Shown one piece after another: positions 8,379 through 16,160 of a stretch of DNA of 64,000 nt. This DNA comes from VFJQ01 sp044226525 (lineage in GTDB: Bacteria; Verrucomicrobiota; Verrucomicrobiia; Chthoniobacterales; Chthoniobacteraceae). Location of the stretch: NCBI GenBank assembly GCA_044226525.1, contig JBGAGV010000025.1, positions 71,344 through 135,343 of the forward strand, written 5' to 3'. Each line of letters starts with the position of its first letter. Within the stretch, counting starts at the first letter, position 1. The position numbers and the translations under genes were made by a program. The notes beneath the pieces were generated by a model. That model was not told the origin of the DNA. It searched no databases and saw nothing but the letters and a program-made list of their open reading frames with translations.

Positions 8379-9440
8379 TCAGGCTTTGGCTGCCAGCGCG
8401 GCAGCGGCTCGGGGGTTCGACGGTTCCTTGCGCCAGGCGGAGCCGGGTTCCTGAAGCCAGGCGAAGAGCGATTTTTTCTCGGAGCGACTCCGGCGCTTCC
8501 AAGGGAAGAGCACCTTGCCCAAACCGGCGAGCACCATATCGCTGGTAAGCCCGATGATGCCGATCATGAAGATCGCGGCATAGACATTGTCGAAATTCCG
8601 ATACCGCGCCTGCTGGTTGATGAAGAACGTGATGCCGGACATCGTCCCGACGACTTCCGCCACGATGAGGTAAGTCCAGGCCCACCCAAGCAGGATGCGC
8701 ATGTCGGTGTAAATGTCGCTGATCGACGCGGGAATTATCACGCGACGAACCAAACTCCAGCCGCGCGCCCCCAAGGTCTGCGCCGCTTCGATCAAGGCCG
8801 GATCGACCTTTCGGACAGTGTTTCCGATGACCAGCACTTGTTGGAAAAAAGTGCCGATGAAGATGATCGCGATTTTCGGTCCATCATCGATTCCGAGAAT
8901 CGCCACGCACAACGCCCCGAATGCCGGTGCCGGCAGATAGCGAAAGAACTCGATGAATGGCTCCTGCAGCTTGGAAAAGAAGCGATAACTGCCGCACAAA
9001 ACTCCCAATGGCACACCGACGATGGATGAAAGAAAGAAGCCCCACAGGATGGTCCGAATCGAGTGACCGAGGCTTTCGTGCAGCCACGGTTCATTCGGCA
9101 ACCGCGGCTCGGTGGTAAACGCCGTGTAAAAAGCACGCGCGACCTTATGCGGGGCGGGAAGATAGACCGGATTGACTCGCTCCCCTTCCGGCAACATTCC
9201 GCCCGTCACGCGCACCTTCTCCAACTCTTTCTGGAAGTCCGCTCGCGGCACCTCCATGTCCTCGACGAAATAGTCCACATCGCCGGGGACGGTCACCCGC
9301 ACATCGGGATGCCAGAGCCACGGCACGTAGCTCACGGCACACCAGAGCGCCAGGGGCATGAGAAACGAGAAGATGGCAAGGACGAGCCGCCGCCGTGGCG
9401 GCAGCTCATTTTTTAATCCCAGCCAATCGCGATTCGCCAT
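8379..9440 (-). CDS. ABC transporter permease, NitT/TauT family
   Basis: 353-residue BPD_transp_1 membrane protein. A first membrane segment (about 19-44) is separated from the remaining five or so by an unusually long hydrophilic stretch of about 80 residues (45-125, including DYFVEDMEVP and GMLPEGERV), which should face the periplasm. The EAA loop that docks to the ATPase is EAAQTLGARGWSLVRRVIIP. The C-terminus adds a basic cytosolic tail (FPWKRRSRSEKKS). It lies between binding-protein and ATPase genes with gaps of 20 and 3 bases. The long periplasmic insertion is characteristic of a subset of NitT/TauT permeases and may contact the binding protein. Confidence 0.92.
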   Translation of the reverse strand: MANRDWLGLKNELPPRRRLVLAIFSFLMPLALWCAVSYVPWLWHPDVRVTVPGDVDYFVEDMEVPRADFQKELEKVRVTGGMLPEGERVNPVYLPAPHKVARAFYTAFTTEPRLPNEPWLHESLGHSIRTILWGFFLSSIVGVPLGVLCGSYRFFSKLQEPFIEFFRYLPAPAFGALCVAILGIDDGPKIAIIFIGTFFQQVLVIGNTVRKVDPALIEAAQTLGARGWSLVRRVIIPASISDIYTDMRILLGWAWTYLIVAEVVGTMSGITFFINQQARYRNFDNVYAAIFMIGIIGLTSDMVLAGLGKVLFPWKRRSRSEKKSLFAWLQEPGSAWRKEPSNPRAAAALAAKA

Positions 9441-9460
9441 GCCCTTGGGCTCTCGTGTAA

Positions 9461-10426
9461 CTACTTCAAGCCCTCCACGACGCTCGGAGTGAGATAGCTC
9501 TCCGGCTTCTGCGAGACCTTATAGACCTTGTTATCGAGGTTGAATTTGTTGCCGACCGTCATCGAGCCGTAGATGGAGTCGAGACCGGTGCCTTTCTTGA
9601 ACGCGGTCTTCGCTTCCGAAAGCGTCAAATAGTGGCAGCCCGGAACTGCCTTTGCGTATTCCCCGGCATCGGCGCCGACCTTCGCCGCCATGATCTTGAC
9701 GGCCTCGTCTTTCGTCTTCGGGTCCTGCAGGAAATCGACGCAGCGATAGTAGATTTTGACGACCTTTTCCCATGCGGCCTTGTTCTTGGCAAAGCTGGTC
9801 GGATTTACGGCGAGCACGTCGTAGATGAGGCCTTTCGCATCGGAACTCGTGAAAAGCGGCTTGGAACCGGCGACGGCTTTCAAAGCCTGACCGGAAACCG
9901 GATACCACGCGCCGACCGCGGCGACTTTGCCGGAGGCGAGCGTCTGCGGGGTTTCATTCGTCGGCGTGTTCACGAGTTCGATATCGCTCTGCTTCATGCC
10001 GTTGGCTTCGAGCGCCTTGAGCAGGAGCAGATGCTCCACCAGCGTCACCTCCAGGCCAATTTTCTGGCCTTTCAGATCCTTGATCGAATTGATGCCGGGC
10101 TTGCCGATGATCATGTCCTGTCCATCGGAGTGATCGAGCAGCGCGATGATCTTGCTCTTCGCGCCATTGGCGCCATTCACGAGCGCATCGGTCGCCACCA
10201 CGCACACGCCATCGATTTTGCCGGCGGAAAAGGCATCGAGCGAAGGCAGGTAATCGAACCACACTAACTCTACGTCGAGGCCGGCCTCCTTGAACCAATC
10301 CTTTTGTTTCGCGACTTCGAAGACGGTGTAGCCGAGCCAGTCGGAGTAGCCGACTTTGATCGGCGCGGCTTGGAGCGTCGTCGCCAGGGCGGCGAACGCA
10401 GCGAGAACGAGTGATTTCAGTTTCAT
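9461..10426 (-). CDS. ABC transporter substrate-binding protein, NitT/TauT (NMT1/SsuA-like) family
   Basis: 321-residue periplasmic binding protein. The N-terminus MKLKSLVLAAFAALATTLQA is a signal peptide with likely cleavage before APIKVGY; there is no lipobox cysteine. Mature features of the family are GYTVFEVAKQKDWFKEAG, the hinge-region DALVNG, and IIGKPGINSIKDLKGQKIGL. The start at 10426 is chosen because it begins the signal peptide; a 19-residue longer frame would add a hydrophilic His-rich segment. Aromatic and acidic residues early in the mature domain (YSDWLGY, VWFDYLP) are candidate ligand contacts for a cationic substrate. The gene follows the creatininase-like gene after 26 bases and leads the transporter part of the cluster. 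Confidence 0.92.
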   Translation of the reverse strand: MKLKSLVLAAFAALATTLQAAPIKVGYSDWLGYTVFEVAKQKDWFKEAGLDVELVWFDYLPSLDAFSAGKIDGVCVVATDALVNGANGAKSKIIALLDHSDGQDMIIGKPGINSIKDLKGQKIGLEVTLVEHLLLLKALEANGMKQSDIELVNTPTNETPQTLASGKVAAVGAWYPVSGQALKAVAGSKPLFTSSDAKGLIYDVLAVNPTSFAKNKAAWEKVVKIYYRCVDFLQDPKTKDEAVKIMAAKVGADAGEYAKAVPGCHYLTLSEAKTAFKKGTGLDSIYGSMTVGNKFNLDNKVYKVSQKPESYLTPSVVEGLK

Positions 10427-10452
10427 GTATGTGGTGTGGTGTTGGTGGAGCT

Positions 10453-11217
10453 TCAGGCGAAAGCAGTCGTGGTGCGGGTCCAAGCCAGTGGCGGTTCCTC
10501 CACGCGCGCGCGCTCGATCACGGCGACCAGTTCATCGCCGATCTCCGCGATCAGCGTCTCGCCGCGTTCAGCGTTGGCTTCGCTGGGCCGGCCGGTGACA
10601 CCGTTTGTGCTGGTGTGCGCAACCATGTGAGGGAAAACGCAGCCGCCGGTGCGATCCGGATCGTCGGCGGGCCGATCCATGCGAACCAGATCTGGAGCGA
10701 GGTGCAGGAGCAACGACGTCTCCGCTTCGTTCGCGTGCCAATCGAGTGCATCGTGCGCGAATTTCCCAGCGATGCTTTGGGTGAGTGACCAGGTGTTGCG
10801 CACCGCGACGAGGAGCTTTCCGACGAAGTCGAAGCGCAGACGATCCACGGCACAGCGCAACGGAGCGTCATTGCCGAAGTGCGAATTCACAATCAGCAGA
10901 CGCTTCCAGCCACTCGCCACCACCCAGCGCACGATATCGCGCACCGTGTTCATCAACACCTCGTGCATGACGGCGAAGGTGCCCGGCCACTTCTCGGTAT
11001 GGCCGAGCGACACCGTGTAGCGAAGCGCAGGGAGCACCGGCGCTCCGGTGCGCTCACTCGCGTAATGACACGCGGCCGTCGCAATCAAGGTGTCGGTATT
11101 GAGCGGGAGATGCGGGCCGTGCTGCTCGGTGGCGCCGACCGGGAGGAGCAACACGTCGTCGAGCGTGCGTTGCGCATCCGGCCAGGCGAGATTTTCGAGG
11201 AGCACCGGTGCGATCAC
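10453..11217 (-). CDS. Creatininase-family amidohydrolase
   Basis: 254-residue creatininase-fold metalloenzyme. The motif PVGATEQHGPHLPLNTDT (26-43) supplies Glu31, His33/His36 and Asp42 as metal ligands; NSHFGN and HANEAETS are the other two conserved blocks. Family members hydrolyse or cyclise small amide rings: creatininase (creatinine/creatine), MftE peptidase, and FAPy deformylase. It begins with GTG at 11217, one base after the upstream TGA. A creatininase together with a guanidine/urea-type carboxylase suggests that the imported compound contains a cyclic guanidino or ureido group (inference). The specific substrate cannot be assigned; it is not closer by eye to creatininase proper than to other subfamilies. 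Confidence 0.9.
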   Translation of the reverse strand: MIAPVLLENLAWPDAQRTLDDVLLLPVGATEQHGPHLPLNTDTLIATAACHYASERTGAPVLPALRYTVSLGHTEKWPGTFAVMHEVLMNTVRDIVRWVVASGWKRLLIVNSHFGNDAPLRCAVDRLRFDFVGKLLVAVRNTWSLTQSIAGKFAHDALDWHANEAETSLLLHLAPDLVRMDRPADDPDRTGGCVFPHMVAHTSTNGVTGRPSEANAERGETLIAEIGDELVAVIERARVEEPPLAWTRTTTAFA

Positions 11218-11218
11218 T

Positions 11219-11596
11219 TCAGTTGTGGAGGTGAAACACCTTGTTGGTGATCTTCCACACGCCGTCGCATTTCAGGAGCGTGAAGAAGTCGGTGAAGCGA
11301 TAGCCGGTCCAGTTCTCGATTTCCAAACGCACCGCCGCGACTGTCTCCGCGAGATCGATCGAGGTGATCTTCGTTTTCACGTCGGGCGCCGGGCCATTCT
11401 GATCGTCCCAGTCGAAAAGCATCTGGATCGGCCCGTTAAACGGCTCACCACGAAACCAGCCGAAGATCCACGCATCCGGATGAAACGCCTCGCGCATCAC
11501 GCGGCTGTCACCGCTTTTCGCCCCATCGATGTATTTCTGCACCGTGGCCGCGACTGCTTCGTAGTCCGCAAGGTTAGTCGGCATGGTCGTGGTCAT
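11219..11596 (-). CDS. NTF2-like (lumazine-binding-like/SnoaL-type) protein
   Basis: 125-residue small cone-fold protein with the pattern AATVQKYIDGAKSGDSRVMREAFHP followed by alternating beta strands (ITSIDLAETVAAVRLEIENW, YRFTDFFTLLKCDGVWKIT). This resembles the 'putative lumazine-binding' branch of the NTF2-like superfamily, whose members are cyclases, isomerases, hydratases or non-enzymatic subunits. There is no signal peptide, so it acts in the cytosol. A second in-frame ATG four codons on (11584, MPTNLAD) is an equally good start. It sits tightly between the glutamine-synthetase-like and creatininase-like genes (3 bases and 1 base). A function in the pathway, such as dehydration or isomerisation, is possible but not shown. 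Confidence 0.83.
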   Translation of the reverse strand: MTTTMPTNLADYEAVAATVQKYIDGAKSGDSRVMREAFHPDAWIFGWFRGEPFNGPIQMLFDWDDQNGPAPDVKTKITSIDLAETVAAVRLEIENWTGYRFTDFFTLLKCDGVWKITNKVFHLHN

Positions 11597-11599
11597 CGC

Positions 11600-12967
11600 T
11601 CAGTAAAGGCGTGCATATTTGTCGATCTCCCACTGGCTCACCGTCAGGTGGTATTCCTCCCACTCGGCCCGTTTGTAAGTGATGAACTCCTGCTTCAGCG
11701 CGCCGCCAAGGACGTGTTCGGTGAAAGGATCGTCCTCGAAAGCCTGCACCGCTTCGGCCAGCGTCTTGGGAAGCGACTGCACTCCACGCTCGGCCAGCTG
11801 CGCGTCGGTGAATTCGTAGAGATTGTCGGATTGCGGCGCGCCAGGATCGAGCTGTTCGCGCACCCCTTCAAGGCCGGCAGCCAGGACCAGCGCGCCCGCT
11901 AGATAAGGATTGCACGAACTATCCGCGTTGCGCGATTCGCAGCGCCCCCCGCCCATCGGCACCCGCACCGAGTTGGTCCGGTTATTCGTGCCGAAGCTGT
12001 TGAAAACCGGCGCCCAGGAATAATATCCCATCGCTCCGCGGCGAATGAGCCGCTTGTAACTATTCACCGTCGGAGCAAACGCCGCACATAACGCGCGCCC
12101 GTGACGCAGAATACCGGCGATGAAGCTATAACCGAACGACGTCAAGCCGAGACCGTAACGGTCCTCCTCGCCCGGTTTGGCGCGAAAAAGATTTTCGCCC
12201 GTGGCGAGATCGGCAAGCGACATGTTGAAGTGCGCGCCATTCCCCGTCTTGTCCGCGAAGGGCTTGGGCATGAAGGTCGCAAGCAGCCCCGCATCGGCGG
12301 CAAGTTTCTTCGCCATGAAGCGGAAAAATACATAACGGTCCGCCATGGTGAGGCCGTCCGCGTATTTGAAATCGAATTCGAACTGCGAGTTCCCGTCTTC
12401 GTGATCGAAGCTGTAGAGATCCCAGCCCAGGCCGTTGATGGTCTTGGCCAGGCGATCGACCAGTCCATAGGCATCGAAGAATCGCTTCACGTCGTAGCAA
12501 CTCTTCATCAGGTCGTCGTCGGGATTAGGGACGAGCAATTTTCCATTCTCGAGCTTGAGGAAATAGACTTCGCATTCGATGCCGAGGTTAAATGCGTAGC
12601 CCATTTCCGCGGCCTGTTTGAGCACGCGACCGAAGATGACTCGCGAGCTCACTTCATAAGGTTGGCCGTGAAAGGTGAGGTCTGCCGGATACCACATCAC
12701 CTCCGGCTGCCACGGTAGCTGCACGCCGCGCGAAAGGTCCGGGACGCTGGCAATCTCATCGTCATTGGGCGATTGACCGAGACCATCGAGCGCGTAGCCG
12801 GTGTAAAGCTCCGAACCGCGCGCGAAATCCTCGAAGTGCGCAACCGGCACGATTTTTCCCTTCGGCACGCCATGGATATCCACATAGGCGCCGACGCAAT
12901 AGCGCACGCCCTTGGCGATGAGATCTTCTTTGATGGTGGAAAGTTCAGCGTGCGCGTTCGTGCTCAC
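11600..12967 (-). CDS. Glutamine-synthetase-like ligase (type III/GlnT-like subgroup)
   Basis: 455-residue glutamine synthetase fold. Conserved parts: beta-grasp DIHGVPKGKIVP (30-41), metal-binding GIECEVYF, DHEDGNSQFEFDF, the ATP/Glu loop GNGAHFNMSL, and NSYKRLIRRG followed by NNRTNSVRVP. It resembles the short 'type III/GlnT' group that includes gamma-glutamylmethylamide synthetase, so it may glutamylate an amine rather than make glutamine; this would activate or protect a substrate amine in the pathway. Start: the frame stays open to an ATG at 13078 overlapping the upstream TGA, but residues before the GTG at 12967 have no family counterpart and the DNA there folds into two hairpins, so GTG 12967 is preferred. 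It is followed by the NTF2-like gene after three bases. Confidence 0.88.
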   Translation of the reverse strand: MSTNAHAELSTIKEDLIAKGVRYCVGAYVDIHGVPKGKIVPVAHFEDFARGSELYTGYALDGLGQSPNDDEIASVPDLSRGVQLPWQPEVMWYPADLTFHGQPYEVSSRVIFGRVLKQAAEMGYAFNLGIECEVYFLKLENGKLLVPNPDDDLMKSCYDVKRFFDAYGLVDRLAKTINGLGWDLYSFDHEDGNSQFEFDFKYADGLTMADRYVFFRFMAKKLAADAGLLATFMPKPFADKTGNGAHFNMSLADLATGENLFRAKPGEEDRYGLGLTSFGYSFIAGILRHGRALCAAFAPTVNSYKRLIRRGAMGYYSWAPVFNSFGTNNRTNSVRVPMGGGRCESRNADSSCNPYLAGALVLAAGLEGVREQLDPGAPQSDNLYEFTDAQLAERGVQSLPKTLAEAVQAFEDDPFTEHVLGGALKQEFITYKRAEWEEYHLTVSQWEIDKYARLY

Positions 12968-13001
12968 GGACGTCGAGATACCCGAGACGGACCAAGGCCG
13001 A

Positions 13002-13053
13002 AATAGGTCGGGAGACCTATTCTGCTCACTTCGCCCTTCCGCACCGGGTGCGG
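13002..13053. repeat. Two adjacent hairpins in the leader between regulator and glutamine-synthetase-like gene
   Basis: A perfect 8-bp palindrome (AATAGGTC at 13002-13009, GACCTATT at 13014-13021, GGGA loop on the plus strand) is followed by a 6-bp one (CCGCAC 13039-13044, GTGCGG 13048-13053) that is flanked by further pairing bases (CGCCC and GGGCG). They lie between the regulator stop codon (13075) and the preferred GTG start at 12967. Their presence argues that this stretch is a leader or repeat and not the N-terminus of the ligase. They could be REP-like elements or attenuating structures. Confidence 0.6.
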
Positions 13054-13074
13054 GTTTCCGGGCGGCGCGTGCGT

Positions 13075-14040
13075 TCATTTGTGGGCGAGACCGACAAGCG
13101 CGGCGGCATAACGACTCTCGACCCCGAGCTTGGCGAGGATACGCTCCACATGGCGCTTCACGGTGTGAGTGCTGATTCCGAGGATCACACCGATCTCCGC
13201 GTTTGCCTTGCCCTGGCCGAGCCATTCGAGAATTTCCCGCTCGCGTGCCGTGAGCGTCTCCGCAGGCGCGGACGCTTCGGTCTCCTCCACGACGATGAGA
13301 AAACCGCGAGTCTGGAGATGTCGTGCGAATCTCAGCCGCAGCGTCGCGAGTCCGCGGCGCAAGGCGGGGAGTTCCGCCGCACGCTGCTCCCCCCGCAATC
13401 GCGCGACGTGACCAGCAATGGACGCGGGCAATTCCTTGTCGAGCGGCAGACCGATAAAGCGCGCGAGCATATCGCGCGTGCGGACGCTCCAGTAGTCGAC
13501 CCCACCACGTTCGTTTAAAAAGATGTAGCCACGCTGAAGCGTCTCTTCGAGTTGCACCGCCTCGGGACGCACGAATTCATCCACGGCAATGTCCACTCCG
13601 GCCGCACCCACGCATTTGCCGCGGAAGAAAATCGGGGCCACCTGGCTGGTGATGAAAGCGGGGCGACCCGCCACGGGAAATTCGTAGGGATCCATGACCG
13701 TCTCCGTCTGGCGTCGCATCGGCACCAGATACCAGTCGCCAAAGCCGGGCACATCGTAGCCGAGGTTCGGCTCAAGTCGGATAGAACCGCCACCGCGATT
13801 GAAAAACGGGATATAACGGCCTGTGGCGTCGTGCCCCGGCGCATTGGCAAAATCGCAGTCGCGACCATCGAGGGCATTCGGCTCCCACACGGTCCACACC
13901 CCGAGATACTCCCGGTTTTGCGCGAGCGTCTCGCGCAGAATATCATCGAAAAGCCGGCGATCCGAGATGCCGAGCTGGCGCATGGCCGAGAAAGTTTCGG
14001 CGAGCGCTTTGGCAGTGCTGACTTTGGCGACGGCGTTCAT
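13075..14040 (-). CDS. Cytosolic Cache (PDC)-sensor LuxR-type transcriptional regulator
   Basis: 321-residue regulator and the first gene of the catabolic cluster. Residues 40-165 form a Cache/PDC-like ligand domain (GVWTVWEPNALDGRD, GRYIPFFNRGGG, DWYLVP, DPYEFP, ITSQVAPIFFRGKCVGAAGVDI), a fold usually found outside the membrane on chemoreceptors and kinases. No membrane segment or signal peptide is present, so here the sensor is cytosolic. A linker helix region leads to a C-terminal LuxR/NarL HTH (LTAREREILEWLGQGKANAE, then GISTHTVKRHVERILAKLGV, about 258-310). The simplest reading is direct binding of the imported compound or an intermediate, followed by control of this operon (inference). 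It is encoded in line with the operon, so autoregulation is likely. Confidence 0.88.
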   Translation of the reverse strand: MNAVAKVSTAKALAETFSAMRQLGISDRRLFDDILRETLAQNREYLGVWTVWEPNALDGRDCDFANAPGHDATGRYIPFFNRGGGSIRLEPNLGYDVPGFGDWYLVPMRRQTETVMDPYEFPVAGRPAFITSQVAPIFFRGKCVGAAGVDIAVDEFVRPEAVQLEETLQRGYIFLNERGGVDYWSVRTRDMLARFIGLPLDKELPASIAGHVARLRGEQRAAELPALRRGLATLRLRFARHLQTRGFLIVVEETEASAPAETLTAREREILEWLGQGKANAEIGVILGISTHTVKRHVERILAKLGVESRYAAALVGLAHK

Positions 14041-14212
14041 GAAGGTTGAGCCGCAAAAGCGACGCCGCCCTTAGCAGCGACAGTGCCAAGGCCATGACCG
14101 GCAGTTTTTTCAGAAGAAGAAGCGTTTCAATCCACGCGGAGGTTGGGAAAAACCGGACAGGCTGGCGAAAAATTGCCAGCCTCGGTCTCCCCGGCAAAAT
14201 ACCGCCACTCCC
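14041..14212. other. Intergenic region upstream of the catabolic cluster, with a strong hairpin
   Basis: This 172-base space should carry the promoter of the 15-gene cluster (minus strand) and the end of the PAS gene. It holds a perfect 8-bp palindrome, AGGCTGGC (14159-14166) and GCCAGCCT (14175-14182), 31 bases after the PAS stop codon. On the minus strand a T5 run follows seven bases later, so this may be a weak terminator of the PAS gene or an operator. I looked for the guanidine-I (ykkC) riboswitch core on the minus strand and did not recognise it. No clear -35/-10 pair was found. Confidence 0.45.
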
Positions 14213-15166
14213 TTACAAAAACCTCTGCGCAGCTTCGTCGGAGATGCCGTGGGTCAGCTTGAGGTGAAGATGGTCGCGCAGAAATTCCTCTGCCGCGATC
14301 CAGCGCCCTTCAAATCGGATTTGTTTGGTCCAGGCACACATCGTGATCAGGCCGCTGCGCAACTGCTCGATCCGCGCCGTAGAGACGCGCAGTTCCTCGT
14401 AGAGCCGCTGCTGCTCCTTGAGCGCCTCCGCCAACTGAAGCTCGACCTGCTTGCGGACCGTGTAATCGAGTGCCACGCCGTAGATCATTCCCTCGGAGAT
14501 TTTGGAAATTGAAGTCCATAGCAGCCAGCGATACGAACCATCGGCATGGCGAATCCGGTTTTCAAACAAGATGGTCTCGCTCCCCTCCACGACTTGTTGA
14601 AACTGCGCCGCCGTCCTCTCAAAATCATCGGGGTGGACAAACTCCAGGCACGGCGTGGAGAGCATCACCAGCTCCGAATGCCCGAGCACTTGCGACCAGC
14701 TGGGGGAGAGCCTCTTGAAAAAGCCATCGAATCCCGCGACGAAATGAAGCGCCACCGGCAGTTCGAAGACGGCGTCGGTTGTCACGCTGGCCTGCTTGAG
14801 CGGAGTGATGTCCTGGATTTGGGAAATAAACATCTCCGGCCTCCCGGCTTCGTCGCAAAGCAGCGACACGGTGAGCAGCACCCAAACGGTTTTTCCATTC
14901 CGGTGGAAGTAGCGTTTCTGGATCTGAAAATTCGGGATCTCGCCACCGAGCAGCCGGTTCACCAGTTCGAGATCCGGGCTCAAATCGTCCGGATGCGTGA
15001 TGTCCTGAAAGGTTCGCTCCAACAGTTCTTCCCGTGAATAACCGACCAGCTCGCATATCGCGCGATTGACGTGCAGCCATCGTCCATCGAGCCCCACGAG
15101 AGCCATACCGATCCCAGCCTGGTCAAAGGCGCGGTCGAACGGCGGCGGGAACTTGGGAGCGCTCAC
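14213..15166 (-). CDS. Double-PAS signalling protein with degenerate C-terminal metal-binding-like module
   Basis: 317-residue cytosolic protein. PAS domain 1 spans about 10-125 (QAGIGMALVGLDGRWLHVN through SQIQDITPLKQ) and PAS domain 2 about 130-250 (LHFVAGFDGFFKRLSPSWSQ through YTVRKQ). A coiled coil (VELQLAEALKEQQRLYEELR) leads to a C-terminal module SGLITMCAWTKQIRFEGRW ... LTHGISDEAAQRF. This matches the module that in many PAS/response-regulator proteins reads CxxCKKIR ... HGICPxC, but here only one of its cysteines remains. No kinase, GGDEF or HTH domain is present, so the output is unclear. The start codon is GTG at 15166. Nothing links it firmly to its neighbours. Confidence 0.85.
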   Translation of the reverse strand: MSAPKFPPPFDRAFDQAGIGMALVGLDGRWLHVNRAICELVGYSREELLERTFQDITHPDDLSPDLELVNRLLGGEIPNFQIQKRYFHRNGKTVWVLLTVSLLCDEAGRPEMFISQIQDITPLKQASVTTDAVFELPVALHFVAGFDGFFKRLSPSWSQVLGHSELVMLSTPCLEFVHPDDFERTAAQFQQVVEGSETILFENRIRHADGSYRWLLWTSISKISEGMIYGVALDYTVRKQVELQLAEALKEQQRLYEELRVSTARIEQLRSGLITMCAWTKQIRFEGRWIAAEEFLRDHLHLKLTHGISDEAAQRFL

Positions 15167-15245
15167 GGCTCATCCTTAAAGCATGTTACATGTCGACGAC
15201 AAGTGTCGCGCCTCTGATTGCATATAATATCTCACGCATGACCGC

Positions 15246-16160
15246 TTAACCCGAGGTATGGCTCCCGTCGCGATCCGGCCAGCGGGCGAGGCTTTCCTCG
15301 TGGAAATGCCGCGGCCGGCGCAAGCGGCGCAAAATGCCGTAGCGCGGGCTAAAGATCCAGGCTCCGAGGAAGATCGCGCCGAGCGCGAGGACGATGGCCG
15401 CGCCACTGGGAAGATTACTGATGTGATGCGAGGCGATGAGTCCGATGACCGAGCCCAGCGCGCCGATCAAGCCCCCACCCCACAGCATTGCAGGGAAACT
15501 ATCGCACAGCAGATAAACCGTGGCGGCCGGAGTAATGAGCAGACCGAGCATCAGAATAACGCCAACGGCCTTGACCGACGAAACCATGTTCACCACCAAC
15601 AGAACGACGAGGAGCAGATTTAGCGCCCCCGCGCGCACGCCCTGGCTGCGGGCGACGGAAGGCTCGAACAACAGCAACAGGTAGGGCCGCTGCAACACAG
15701 CCAGCAGCGGAATGGCCGTGAGCGCCACGCCATAAGCGAGCCAGAGGTCCGCGTTTTCCAGACCTAGGATGTTGCCAAACATGTATTCGCTCAGCGGCAC
15801 GCGCGCCTTCACGATCGTGAGCAACACGAGGCCAAACGACACCGCGACGGTATAAAGGATCGCCAGGGCCGTGTCCTCCTTCAGCCGCGAACTGCGCGAG
15901 ATGAGCAAAGCCCCCAGCGCCACGAACAGGGCCGCTGTCAGCCCCCCGGTGAAAAGCGCGGAAATAGTGATTCCTCCCGCGAACATGACGCCCACCGCCA
16001 GCCCGGGTAGCATGGAGTGCGAAAGCGCATCAGCCATCAGTGCCAGTCGCCGCAGAACGACGAAGCCGCCGAGAAATCCATTCGTGAACCCGATGAGCGC
16101 CCCACCGACGAGGGCGCGCTGCATGAAGTCGTGCGTGAAGGGTTCAGTGAGCCAATTCAT
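15246..16160 (-). CDS. Metal ABC transporter permease (ABC-3, Zn/Mn-type)
   Basis: 304-residue polytopic membrane protein of the ZnuB/MntB/SitC-type ABC-3 family. About eight hydrophobic segments are visible; family blocks include FVVLRRLALMADALSHSMLPG near 45-65, which docks with the ATPase, and VKAVGVILMLGLLITPAATVYLL. The C-terminal tail is basic and His-containing (RRLRRPRHFHEESLARWPD). The start at 16160 (MNWLTEPFTHDF) is chosen because it gives the standard family N-terminus. A longer reading frame to 16505 would overlap the ATPase gene extensively. It is the last gene of the metal operon, separated from the ATPase by 130 bases holding an inverted repeat. Confidence 0.93.
   Translation of the reverse strand: MNWLTEPFTHDFMQRALVGGALIGFTNGFLGGFVVLRRLALMADALSHSMLPGLAVGVMFAGGITISALFTGGLTAALFVALGALLISRSSRLKEDTALAILYTVAVSFGLVLLTIVKARVPLSEYMFGNILGLENADLWLAYGVALTAIPLLAVLQRPYLLLLFEPSVARSQGVRAGALNLLLVVLLVVNMVSSVKAVGVILMLGLLITPAATVYLLCDSFPAMLWGGGLIGALGSVIGLIASHHISNLPSGAAIVLALGAIFLGAWIFSPRYGILRRLRRPRHFHEESLARWPDRDGSHTSG

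Noticed and set aside
14041..14212. Possible guanidine-I (ykkC) riboswitch before the guanidine-type cluster
   Set aside because: The expected conserved core and pairing pattern was not recognisable on the minus strand; only one simple hairpin is present.
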